Shown here: piece after piece, positions 57,273 through 64,000 of the stretch | Layout of the letters: each line of letters begins with the position of its first letter | Numbering within the stretch: the first letter of the stretch is position 1 | Assembly: GCF_002211785.1 (NCBI RefSeq) | Contig: NZ_CP022132.1 | Coordinates: forward strand, 310,001-374,000 | Source of the DNA: Francisella halioticida | GTDB lineage: Bacteria > Pseudomonadota > Gammaproteobacteria > Francisellales > Francisellaceae | DNA: 64,000 nucleotides | Direction of reading: 5' to 3' | The notes under the pieces: model-generated | Seen by the model: the letters and a program-made list of their open reading frames with translations, nothing else | What the model was told of the DNA's origin: nothing | The model's database searches: none | Made by a program: the position numbers and the translations under genes

Positions 57273-58376
57273 ATGAAGTTTAAAACTAATTATATTGTAT
57301 GGTTATCGATCTTTAGTATAACATTAAGTGGTTGCTCTAGCTTAAAAACCTCTACCAAAAAAAGAGATCCTTTTGAAAATTACAATAGAAAGATGTATTC
57401 TTTTAATGATACGGCATATAAAACTTTAACACCAGCTGCAAACGCATATAATAAGGTAGTTCCTGACACTCTAAAGAGTGGTATTTTTAATATATTTAAT
57501 AATTTAGCTGAGCCAGCTAGAGTCGTAAATGATATGTTTCAGGGTGAGTGGGACTATGCTGGCGATGATAGTGTTAGATTTTTAACAAATACAACTCTTG
57601 GTATAGCTGGATATTTTGATGTAGCTGATAGCTGGTTTAGTAAACCAATGCGATATCATCAAAGTTTTGCTGTAACATTACATAAATGGGGTGCTTATGG
57701 TAAAGGTGAAGCATCTCCTTATGTCGTTTGGCCTCTTTTAGGTCCAGGAACATTAGAAGATGTAACTAAGGGAGTAGATGCCTTATTTAATCCTTTAACA
57801 TATGTGTTTTTCTTTGCTCCAATAGGGGCTGCAGTTTCTTGGGGAGTTACTGCTGGTATAACAGGATCATATTATGTTAATCAAGGTGTATCATATTTGC
57901 CAGCATACTCAAACTTAAAAGAAGTTTCTATTGATCCATATATAGCGATGAGAAATGCTTATCTGCAAAACTATGATTATGGTATGGCTAGAGTTCTTAA
58001 GCAAGATTTACGTACAGATGATGCAACTTTACAAACAGATCAAGCTGTATTGGGTGTTTTAGGATTAGATAATGATGATGTGGCTTCTCAAGTTGCTTCA
58101 ACAGGCGGACCTAGATCAAATAAAAAATCTCAGCCTCCAGTATTACTAAAAAGTAGTCTTGATACAATTAACAAGGCTACCCAGGTTGAAGAAGAATTTG
58201 ATCAAGCTTATTCTAATGACAGTACTGCAATTGACCTGGCTAATGTTGATAAAGATAATACAACACAGAGTGAAGCAAGCAAAATAAAAACTCAAATAAG
58301 AGATACTAAAGCCGCTTTACCAGGTGATGCAAATTCTTTACCATCATCCATACAAACTCTAAAAGAACAGGGTTAG
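57273..58376 (+). CDS. mlaA: Outer-membrane lipoprotein MlaA (VacJ)
   Basis: MlaA removes misplaced phospholipids from the outer leaflet and passes them to MlaC. It has a lipoprotein signal (TLSGCSS, Cys about residue 21), the family block YNRKMYSFND, and a ring-forming helical domain (RFLTNTTLGIAGYFDVAD, PYVVWPLLGPG). At about 367 aa it is longer than E. coli MlaA (251), with a polar Asp/Ser-rich tail after residue 255. I prefer the ATG at 57273, which has AGAGATG upstream; 57264 is possible. Its partner operon lies downstream on the opposite strand. Confidence 0.92.
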   Translation: MKFKTNYIVWLSIFSITLSGCSSLKTSTKKRDPFENYNRKMYSFNDTAYKTLTPAANAYNKVVPDTLKSGIFNIFNNLAEPARVVNDMFQGEWDYAGDDSVRFLTNTTLGIAGYFDVADSWFSKPMRYHQSFAVTLHKWGAYGKGEASPYVVWPLLGPGTLEDVTKGVDALFNPLTYVFFFAPIGAAVSWGVTAGITGSYYVNQGVSYLPAYSNLKEVSIDPYIAMRNAYLQNYDYGMARVLKQDLRTDDATLQTDQAVLGVLGLDNDDVASQVASTGGPRSNKKSQPPVLLKSSLDTINKATQVEEEFDQAYSNDSTAIDLANVDKDNTTQSEASKIKTQIRDTKAALPGDANSLPSSIQTLKEQG

Positions 58377-58419
58377 CTAGCCCACTAGAAATATTTTTAT
58401 TTGTTTCTGTGTAAAACTT

Positions 58420-58653
58420 TTAAATTTCATTTTTAGCAATAGTTTTCATTGAAAAAGCATGTAGTTCTCCAGACGCAATATAGTCATTTATTTTAGAGTA
58501 CACAAGTTGCTGTCTTTTAACTTTACTTTTAATATCGTTAAATTCTTCTGCAATTATTGTTCCTGAGAAATGTACATTGTCATCACTTTGAATATAGACT
58601 GTACAATTTTTTAATGAATTTTCTAAAATATCTTTTAACTGCTTGTTTGTCAT
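58420..58653 (-). CDS. ibaG: BolA-family protein (IbaG-like)
   Basis: A 77-aa BolA/IbaG-fold protein. In E. coli ibaG (yrbA) lies at the end of the mla operon, as here. The family works with monothiol glutaredoxins in iron-sulphur handling; the His in GELHAFSM is a likely cluster ligand. Confidence 0.85.
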   Translation of the reverse strand: MTNKQLKDILENSLKNCTVYIQSDDNVHFSGTIIAEEFNDIKSKVKRQQLVYSKINDYIASGELHAFSMKTIAKNEI

Positions 58654-58668
58654 GTTTTCTCTCTTTGG

Positions 58669-58968
58669 TTATGTTTTACTTATAAACTGCTCTAAAATAT
58701 CTTTTGCGCCATGTATTTTAGCTAAGGATAATGTTTTTGTATCAATATTTTTTAGCTTAAGTTTAATAGAGTTTTTCTGAGCGTGTTTGATATATTCGAT
58801 TATCAATGCAAGTCCACTACTATCAATTTTATTACAGTTGCTAAAGTCAATTATCCATGTATTAGATATGTCATTAAGACTCTTATTGAATTTTTTATAT
58901 ATTGATGCAACTGTTTTTAATGTTAAATCTGAATCAATAGCCCAGAAATTATTGTTTATTTTTATCAT
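58669..58968 (-). CDS. mlaB: MlaB, STAS-domain subunit
   Basis: A 99-aa STAS-domain protein (WIIDFSNCNKIDSSGLALII), the cytoplasmic partner that stabilises MlaF. It overlaps mlaC by 4 bases (ATGA). Confidence 0.88.
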   Translation of the reverse strand: MIKINNNFWAIDSDLTLKTVASIYKKFNKSLNDISNTWIIDFSNCNKIDSSGLALIIEYIKHAQKNSIKLKLKNIDTKTLSLAKIHGAKDILEQFISKT

Positions 58969-59630
58969 TTTACGTTCTGAAGGCTATAATTTTTATTTAG
59001 CAGTTTTGGATAGTTTTTCTTCTTAATCCTAGTTGTAACTTTTTCAGCAGCTTTTGTCATATCAGCAACATTTGCATAAGAGGTAAACTGCTGTTGATAT
59101 GTTCTTAGTATGCTCACACCAGCTACATCAAAATCATATATATGCCATTTACCATTTTTTTGGAACATTTTAATAGCGAAATCAGAGCTTTGATTATTAT
59201 CAATGTTTGTGATTTTACCATTTGCAACAACAATAGGTTTCTTTTGCCAAGTTTTATCATTCTTATTGAAAGGGAATAGGGTTATTTTATATTTACCTGA
59301 GTAGGCAATATTTTTAGCATACATAAAGGTAAGCATTTCAGTTGCAGATTTGATAAATTGTTTTTGTTCTTCAGGGGTGGCTTTTTTCCATTTTGCAGTA
59401 CCAACTATAAGCTGAGCGATTACCTTAGGCGCAACTATTGGAATAATCTTATTATCAACTAGGCGTAATAGTTTATATGGATTTTTTTTATATTCATTAG
59501 CATTCTTAATAAGGTTGTTTTGTGTTTTGACAATAGTACTGTTAAGCATATTTACAGGGTTTTCTATAGCCCAAGCGCTGGATATACTTAAAATTAGTAG
59601 AAATACAAGAAGTGAAGTTTTACGAATCAT
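58965..59630 (-). CDS. mlaC: MlaC, periplasmic phospholipid carrier
   Basis: A 221-aa periplasmic protein with a signal peptide (LLVFLLILSISSAWA). The fold signature is visible in YKLLRLVDNKIIPIVAPKVI and QFIKSATEMLTFMYAKN. It shuttles phospholipid between MlaA and MlaFEDB. 82 bases separate it from mlaD. Confidence 0.92.
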   Translation of the reverse strand: MIRKTSLLVFLLILSISSAWAIENPVNMLNSTIVKTQNNLIKNANEYKKNPYKLLRLVDNKIIPIVAPKVIAQLIVGTAKWKKATPEEQKQFIKSATEMLTFMYAKNIAYSGKYKITLFPFNKNDKTWQKKPIVVANGKITNIDNNQSSDFAIKMFQKNGKWHIYDFDVAGVSILRTYQQQFTSYANVADMTKAAEKVTTRIKKKNYPKLLNKNYSLQNVK

Positions 59631-59712
59631 TTGAAAATCTCAAAAGGTTAATTAATACTTGTTGGGCTAAATTCTAATATAAAAAATCTAAATTTGAAAG
59701 AAATAAGACTTG

Positions 59713-60246
59713 TTATTTGCTATTAGAATCACTATTTTTACCTGCTACAAAGGTGTTTATTAATGATCCTAGGTCAATTGCAGATTGAGTATTTTCTAAG
59801 GAAATAACACTTCCTTGATGTAAGTATTTATCTTTTTTAGATGTGTTAGAGTCATTTTTTAGACCTGCTATTGCCATAATATTTTCCTTAGGAGGACTAA
59901 GTGAGATGTAATTATCACCTAAGATACCAGACATTGATATTGCTGCAGAATAGTTTGCCGGAATTTTTTCAGCATCATTTATTGATATACTAACTGCAGC
60001 CATAAAGCCATTATAGGTTTTTTCTAATGAAATGTTTGTAACTCTACCAACCTCAACACCAGATATTTTAACTGATGCATTTGTACGTAATGATCCAATA
60101 TTTTTAAATTGGGCTTGTATCGTATATTCTTTTTCAGTAAATGACCTTAAAGATGTATCACTAACTTTAAACGTTAGAAAGAGTAAGCATAAAACACCTA
60201 TTACTATAAATATCCCAACAGAGATCTCAAAATATTTATTCTTCAT
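59713..60246 (-). CDS. mlaD: MlaD, MCE-domain lipid-binding subunit
   Basis: A 177-aa inner-membrane protein: one N-terminal helix (FIVIGVLCLLFLTF) and an MCE domain (FKNIGSLRTNASVKISGVEV, LGDNYISL). It forms the hexameric ring above MlaE. GGAGG precedes the ATG, which overlaps the mlaE stop (TAATG). Confidence 0.94.
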   Translation of the reverse strand: MKNKYFEISVGIFIVIGVLCLLFLTFKVSDTSLRSFTEKEYTIQAQFKNIGSLRTNASVKISGVEVGRVTNISLEKTYNGFMAAVSISINDAEKIPANYSAAISMSGILGDNYISLSPPKENIMAIAGLKNDSNTSKKDKYLHQGSVISLENTQSAIDLGSLINTFVAGKNSDSNSK

Positions 60247-61010
60247 TAAACTCCTCCAAACATAATTGATGTTAAAATAAGATCTGCTCCTAAGATACTC
60301 ATACAGCAGTAAACAACTGTTCTTGTGGTTGCCTTGGCGATACCGTTTGAGTTAGCTGTACAGTAATATCCTTGATATAAAGCTATCCATGCTGTTATAA
60401 AAGCAAACACAACACTTTTAATGATACCATTTGATATATCTGATAACGTAACTGATGATTGTATATTACTCCAGAACCCTTCATAGCTTATACCAAGACT
60501 AGCCTCAGCCAATGCAAAGCCTGCTAAAATAGCTACTGTACAAAAAATTAGCGATAATATGGGTCCACTAATCATACATGCCCAGAATCTAGTAGATAAA
60601 ATAAAGCTTATGGGATTAACATTCATTACTTTTAAACTGTTTATCTGATCAGTAGCTTTCATTAACCCTATTTCAGATGTAATAGAGCTACATGCTCGAC
60701 CTGCAAATAACATAGCAGTTACAACAGGGCCAAGTTCTCTAAGCACGCTTAGGGCTACCATAACTCCTAGTAGGGAGTGAGCGCCAAATTTTGCTAGTGT
60801 ATAATACCCTTGCAAACTTAACACTAAACCAATAAATATTCCTGATGTCACTATAATTATAATAGAATCGACACCAACATATTTAATTTGTACTATACAA
60901 TCTCTTATGCTGAATTTATTGACGACTATGTTTATTATTAGAAGAATAGATTTTAGGGTGTCGTAAATTAGAGAGATAGTTATTTTATAAATCTTACTGA
61001 AAATAGACAT
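60246..61010 (-). CDS. mlaE: MlaE, ABC permease
   Basis: A 254-aa permease of the MlaE/YrbE family with five to six helices; family blocks LRELGPVVTAMLFAGR and EIGLMKATDQI are seen. Part of the MlaFEDB inner-membrane complex. Confidence 0.94.
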   Translation of the reverse strand: MSIFSKIYKITISLIYDTLKSILLIINIVVNKFSIRDCIVQIKYVGVDSIIIIVTSGIFIGLVLSLQGYYTLAKFGAHSLLGVMVALSVLRELGPVVTAMLFAGRACSSITSEIGLMKATDQINSLKVMNVNPISFILSTRFWACMISGPILSLIFCTVAILAGFALAEASLGISYEGFWSNIQSSVTLSDISNGIIKSVVFAFITAWIALYQGYYCTANSNGIAKATTRTVVYCCMSILGADLILTSIMFGGV

Positions 61011-61012
61011 TA

Positions 61013-61816
61013 TTAATTCCTTAAAATTTCTTTTTCAAAGAAAGCTTTGTTAAGATTATTTTGATCTTTATTATGGCTATCCAGTGGTTTGCCTGCTAGG
61101 AAATTTATAATTCTTTTATCAGAACTGTTTTTTATATTCTCCGGTGTATCACTCACGATAATTTTCTTATCGCCAACAATGATAATGTGATCCGAAATAC
61201 TTAAGGATTCTTGAATATCATGAGAAACTATAATAGATGTCATATTTAATGATTCATTTAATGTAGTTATTAGTTCTAAAAGCTTATTAAATGATGCAGG
61301 GTCCTGACCTGTGAAAGGTTCATCATACATCATAATATCAGGATCCATAGTGATAGATCTAGCTAATGCAATTCTGCGAGCCATTCCACCAGATAGCTCA
61401 CTTGGCATCATATTCATTGTATGGACTAATTCCACGGCTTGTAGTTTTAGTAAAACAATACTTCTTATTAGCCTCTCATCCAAGTTTGTACTTTTCCTTA
61501 ATGGAAATGCTATATTGTCATATACATTTAGATGTGTAAAAAGAGCACCAGACTGAAATAGGAATCCCATTTTACGGCGCAGTCTTTCAAGTTCTTTTTC
61601 TTTACTATTTCTTTTTATGACAGCATTGTTTATATTAATTGTACCATTGATTGGTTTGATAAGTCCGGCTATTAGTTGAAGAAGAGTGGTTTTTCCAGCT
61701 CCAGAAGGACCAAGGATAGCTGTTATTTTATTTGCTGGAATAGTAAAAGTAATATCATTATAGATACAACGATCATCTCTATAAAAAGAGACATTATTAA
61801 AGCTGATATCACTCAT
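61013..61816 (-). CDS. mlaF: MlaF, ABC ATPase
   Basis: A 267-aa ATPase driving lipid transport: Walker A GPSGAGKTT, signature LSGGMARR, Walker B MMYDEPFTGQD, switch SHDIQE. First gene of the mlaFEDCB-ibaG operon, directly after minE on the same strand. Confidence 0.95.
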   Translation of the reverse strand: MSDISFNNVSFYRDDRCIYNDITFTIPANKITAILGPSGAGKTTLLQLIAGLIKPINGTININNAVIKRNSKEKELERLRRKMGFLFQSGALFTHLNVYDNIAFPLRKSTNLDERLIRSIVLLKLQAVELVHTMNMMPSELSGGMARRIALARSITMDPDIMMYDEPFTGQDPASFNKLLELITTLNESLNMTSIIVSHDIQESLSISDHIIIVGDKKIIVSDTPENIKNSSDKRIINFLAGKPLDSHNKDQNNLNKAFFEKEILRN

Positions 61817-61826
61817 GATTAAGAAA

Positions 61827-62099
61827 TTAATTAAAAGGTATATTAACTTCTATAGTTGAGTTTTTACTGCTATCTTCAACTTTTAAATCTATATCTCTAA
61901 TATTTTCTTCAGATAGTGCAATGTATTTTTTTACAACTTCAATAATCTCATCTTTAAGTTCAGCCAACAAATGACTACTTATTCTAGAGGATCTAGGTTG
62001 TAGTTCACTTCTCTGGTGAGCAACTATTATCTGTAGCCTTTCTTTTGCTAATGAGGCACTCTTTTGTTTTTTATTTAATCCAAAAAGTCTAGCTAACAT
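61827..62099 (-). CDS. minE: Cell division topological factor MinE
   Basis: A 90-aa MinE with the anti-MinCD region ([12 protein letters not shown]) and the C-terminal dimer/topology domain. It starts 2 bases after the minD stop. It drives MinD oscillation and places the septum. Confidence 0.94.
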   Translation of the reverse strand: MLARLFGLNKKQKSASLAKERLQIIVAHQRSELQPRSSRISSHLLAELKDEIIEVVKKYIALSEENIRDIDLKVEDSSKNSTIEVNIPFN

Positions 62100-62101
62100 A
62101 A

Positions 62102-62926
62102 CTAAGATTTACCTATTAATTTTTTAAAGAAACTTATTTTTTGTTCTGTATGTCTCATTGGGATATCTTTGCCAAGGATTCTATCTACAGAATCATAAAA
62201 TGCCTTAGAAGCAATAGTGTCCTCTAAGAAAGTTATGGGATGACCACTATTAGAAGCTTCTAGAATATCTCTAGATTCAGGAATTATGCCGATTATAGGG
62301 GTGTATAAAATCTCACTTACATCCTCAGCTTTAAGCATAGCCCCGGCTTTAGCTCTAGCAGAGTCATATCTATTAAGTATTAGATGAACTTCTTTGAATT
62401 CACCTTCTTTTTGAGCTTTAAGCGTTTTGCTAGAAAGCATTCCTAATATTCTATCAGAGTCTCTTACAGATGATACTTCTGGGTTTGTGACTATAATTGC
62501 CGCGTCAGCACATCTCATAGCCATTAAAGAGCCTTTTTCAATACCCGCTGGAGAATCACATAAAATAATATCAAAGGAGTTTTTAAGCTCATCTATAACT
62601 CTATCAACACCATCTTCAGTTAGAGCATCTTTATCCCTAGTCTGTGAAGCTGGTATTATGTATAGATTATCAACTCTTTTATCTTTTATGATTGCTTGGT
62701 TTATAGTTGCCTCTTCTTTAACAACATTTACTAAGTCATAAACAACTCTTCTTTCACAACCCATTATAAGATCTAGGTTTCTTAAGCCTACATCAAAATC
62801 AATAACTACAGTTTTTAGGCCTCTTTTAGCAAAAGCATATGCAATAGCGGCACTTGATGTAGTTTTGCCAACACCACCTTTACCCGAGGTGACTACAAAT
62901 ACTTTGCCTTGTTTTTTTTCACTCAT
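62102..62926 (-). CDS. minD: Septum site-determining ATPase MinD
   Basis: A 274-aa ParA/MinD ATPase with deviant Walker [10 protein letters not shown] (15-23), [15 protein letters not shown], and a C-terminal amphipathic membrane helix ([11 protein letters not shown]). Order on the minus strand is minC-minD-minE. Confidence 0.96.
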   Translation of the reverse strand: MSEKKQGKVFVVTSGKGGVGKTTSSAAIAYAFAKRGLKTVVIDFDVGLRNLDLIMGCERRVVYDLVNVVKEEATINQAIIKDKRVDNLYIIPASQTRDKDALTEDGVDRVIDELKNSFDIILCDSPAGIEKGSLMAMRCADAAIIVTNPEVSSVRDSDRILGMLSSKTLKAQKEGEFKEVHLILNRYDSARAKAGAMLKAEDVSEILYTPIIGIIPESRDILEASNSGHPITFLEDTIASKAFYDSVDRILGKDIPMRHTEQKISFFKKLIGKS

Positions 62927-62945
62927 TTTTAAGCCTCTTTATTAT

Positions 62946-63626
62946 TTAAAAACCTTCAATATGAATTTTATCATTTTGTAAGTAAACTATATACCCATCT
63001 GTATTTTTATCATCGGCAATAGTTTCGTTATTTAGAGTAACATATTTACCTGCAATAGAAACAAGTTCAGCTTTTAGATCTTTACAGATTATTTTAGCAT
63101 TTTTATTTCCCGAGCTACCTGCGATAACTCTCCCACCTATTCGACCATATACTATAACACTTCCATCAGCAATGACCTCAGCACCATTATTAACGTTGGC
63201 TGTTATTATTACATCAGTATCGCGAGCGTTTATAGACTGACCTGTACGTACAGGCGTAGTGATTATTTTAGCAGATGTATGAGTCTCTTTACTATCTATA
63301 GCTTCTTTGGATCTGCCATTTTTGAGGATATTATAACCAGCTTTTGCTAACTGAGATTTTAGCTCTTTATTATTAACTACAAAACCCACTGGAATCATTC
63401 CATTAGTTTTAAAAGTATCAATAACTTTTTCTAAGAAGCTTAATATGCACTTTTCATCTTCATCTATATCTCTTATGTCTATAGCAAAAGGAGTGTTATG
63501 GAAAAAAGATTCAGATTGAGAAATTTTAGAATTTAATAAACTTTCAATCTGAGTAAACTCAGTAACATTAATATTAATGGCACTGATTGTATAGTTACCA
63601 CCTTTAAAATGAAAAGCTTGCTTCAT
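62946..63626 (-). CDS. minC: Septum formation inhibitor MinC
   Basis: A 226-aa inhibitor of FtsZ. The N-terminal domain (to about 105) is followed by the right-handed beta-helix domain (VIADGSVIVYGRIGGRVIAG). A conserved RTGQSINARD lies between. Confidence 0.93.
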   Translation of the reverse strand: MKQAFHFKGGNYTISAININVTEFTQIESLLNSKISQSESFFHNTPFAIDIRDIDEDEKCILSFLEKVIDTFKTNGMIPVGFVVNNKELKSQLAKAGYNILKNGRSKEAIDSKETHTSAKIITTPVRTGQSINARDTDVIITANVNNGAEVIADGSVIVYGRIGGRVIAGSSGNKNAKIICKDLKAELVSIAGKYVTLNNETIADDKNTDGYIVYLQNDKIHIEGF

Positions 63627-63657
63627 GCGTAAGGCCTTAAATTAGGATAAATTATAA

Positions 63658-63813
63658 TTATTTTATTTTAGCTTCTTTGTACATTACGTGCTTACGAACT
63701 ACTGGATCAAACTTTTTGATTTCCATCTTGTTTGGCATTTCTCTTTTGTTTTTAGTAGTAGTGTAAAAGTGTCCTGTTTTAGCAGAAGAAACTAATCTTA
63801 TTTTTTCTCTCAT
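63658..63813 (-). CDS. rpmG: 50S ribosomal protein L33
   Basis: A 51-aa L33 ([20 protein letters not shown], then [14 protein letters not shown]). I start at 63813; open frame upstream adds unrelated residues. The zinc CxxC pairs of C+ type L33 are absent. Follows rpmB by 22 bases. Confidence 0.95.
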   Translation of the reverse strand: MREKIRLVSSAKTGHFYTTTKNKREMPNKMEIKKFDPVVRKHVMYKEAKIK

Positions 63814-63835
63814 TTTATTTCCCTTTAGAAGCTTA

Positions 63836-64000
63836 TTAAATTTTGTGACCTTGAGATCTAAGGTCTTCAAGAACAGTGTCAATACCTTTTTTATCAATAA
63901 TTCTCATACCTTTAGAACTAACTTTAAGTTTTATATATTTATTTTCACTTTCTACCCAAAATCTATGAGTATGAAGATTAGGTAAAAATCTTCTTCTAGT
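63836..64000 (-). CDS. rpmB: 50S ribosomal protein L28 (partial)
   Basis: The last 54 residues of L28 ([20 protein letters not shown], then [15 protein letters not shown]), running off the window edge; about 24 N-terminal residues lie outside. The rpmB-rpmG order is the usual bacterial pair. Confidence 0.93.
   Translation of the reverse strand, partial: TRRRFLPNLHTHRFWVESENKYIKLKVSSKGMRIIDKKGIDTVLEDLRSQGHKI

Overview
The window is AT-rich chromosomal DNA from a gammaproteobacterium, most likely a Francisella of the philomiragia/noatunensis type. This rests on gene content, codon and base bias, an Fpt-like MFS transporter, and several insertion sequences beside decaying genes. No rRNA, tRNA, CRISPR array or prophage was seen. 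The species call is inference.

Layout. 1-9.4 kb: purH, an MFS transporter with a hexamer repeat, purA and a purine phosphoribosyltransferase, a dienelactone hydrolase, a metal ABC importer (probably Mn-type), a decayed MFS gene and a WrbA-like flavoprotein. 9.4-13.3 kb: YihY-type membrane protein, pnuC, priA. 13.3-16.4 kb: an accessory patch with an IS3-family element beside a truncated second IS (called IS-B here), an orphan gene 5' end, and a hypothetical gene whose stop lies in the IS-B end. 16.6-20.5 kb: ftsK-lolA and a PAP2 phosphatase. 20.5-29 kb: a lysine regulon. Two near-identical lysine riboswitches precede (a) an aminotransferase and (b) lysC-dapB-dapA-dapD and a LysA-like decarboxylase; a LysP-like permease follows. 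29-34 kb: alpha/beta hydrolase, glpX, putP and a GT2 glycosyltransferase. 34.1-36.1 kb: two prepilin genes broken by simple-repeat slippage, the second also cut by IS3 copy 2. 36.2-41 kb: diaA-like, bamE, a CHMI-family gene, rpsT with a UUG start, lepA and mnmA. 41-46.5 kb: a repeat-bearing lipoprotein gene, def, and the ribD-ribE-ribBA-ribH operon behind an FMN riboswitch.

46.6-53.9 kb is an IS graveyard. A CPA1 Na+/H+ antiporter gene carries 5' frameshifts and is split by an IS91-family element; its C-terminus lies beyond the element. Next come a truncated thiamine-diphosphate decarboxylase, a full-length but mutated IS-B, a fragment of another IS3-type element, an inverted 708-bp IS-B fragment, and a truncated, frameshifted IS21-family element. 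53.9-64 kb returns to core genes: an APC permease, ubiG with a squalene/phytoene-synthase-like partner, mlaA facing mlaFEDCB-ibaG (outer-membrane lipid asymmetry), minCDE, rpmG and the 3' part of rpmB.

No convincing wholly new multi-gene system was found. The best leads are the paired lysine riboswitches, with an aminotransferase that may supply the DapC step and a LysA-like enzyme lacking canonical DAP-decarboxylase signatures; the slippage-inactivated prepilins; the IS91-split antiporter; and the IS-B copies that share breakpoints and identical inactivating mutations.
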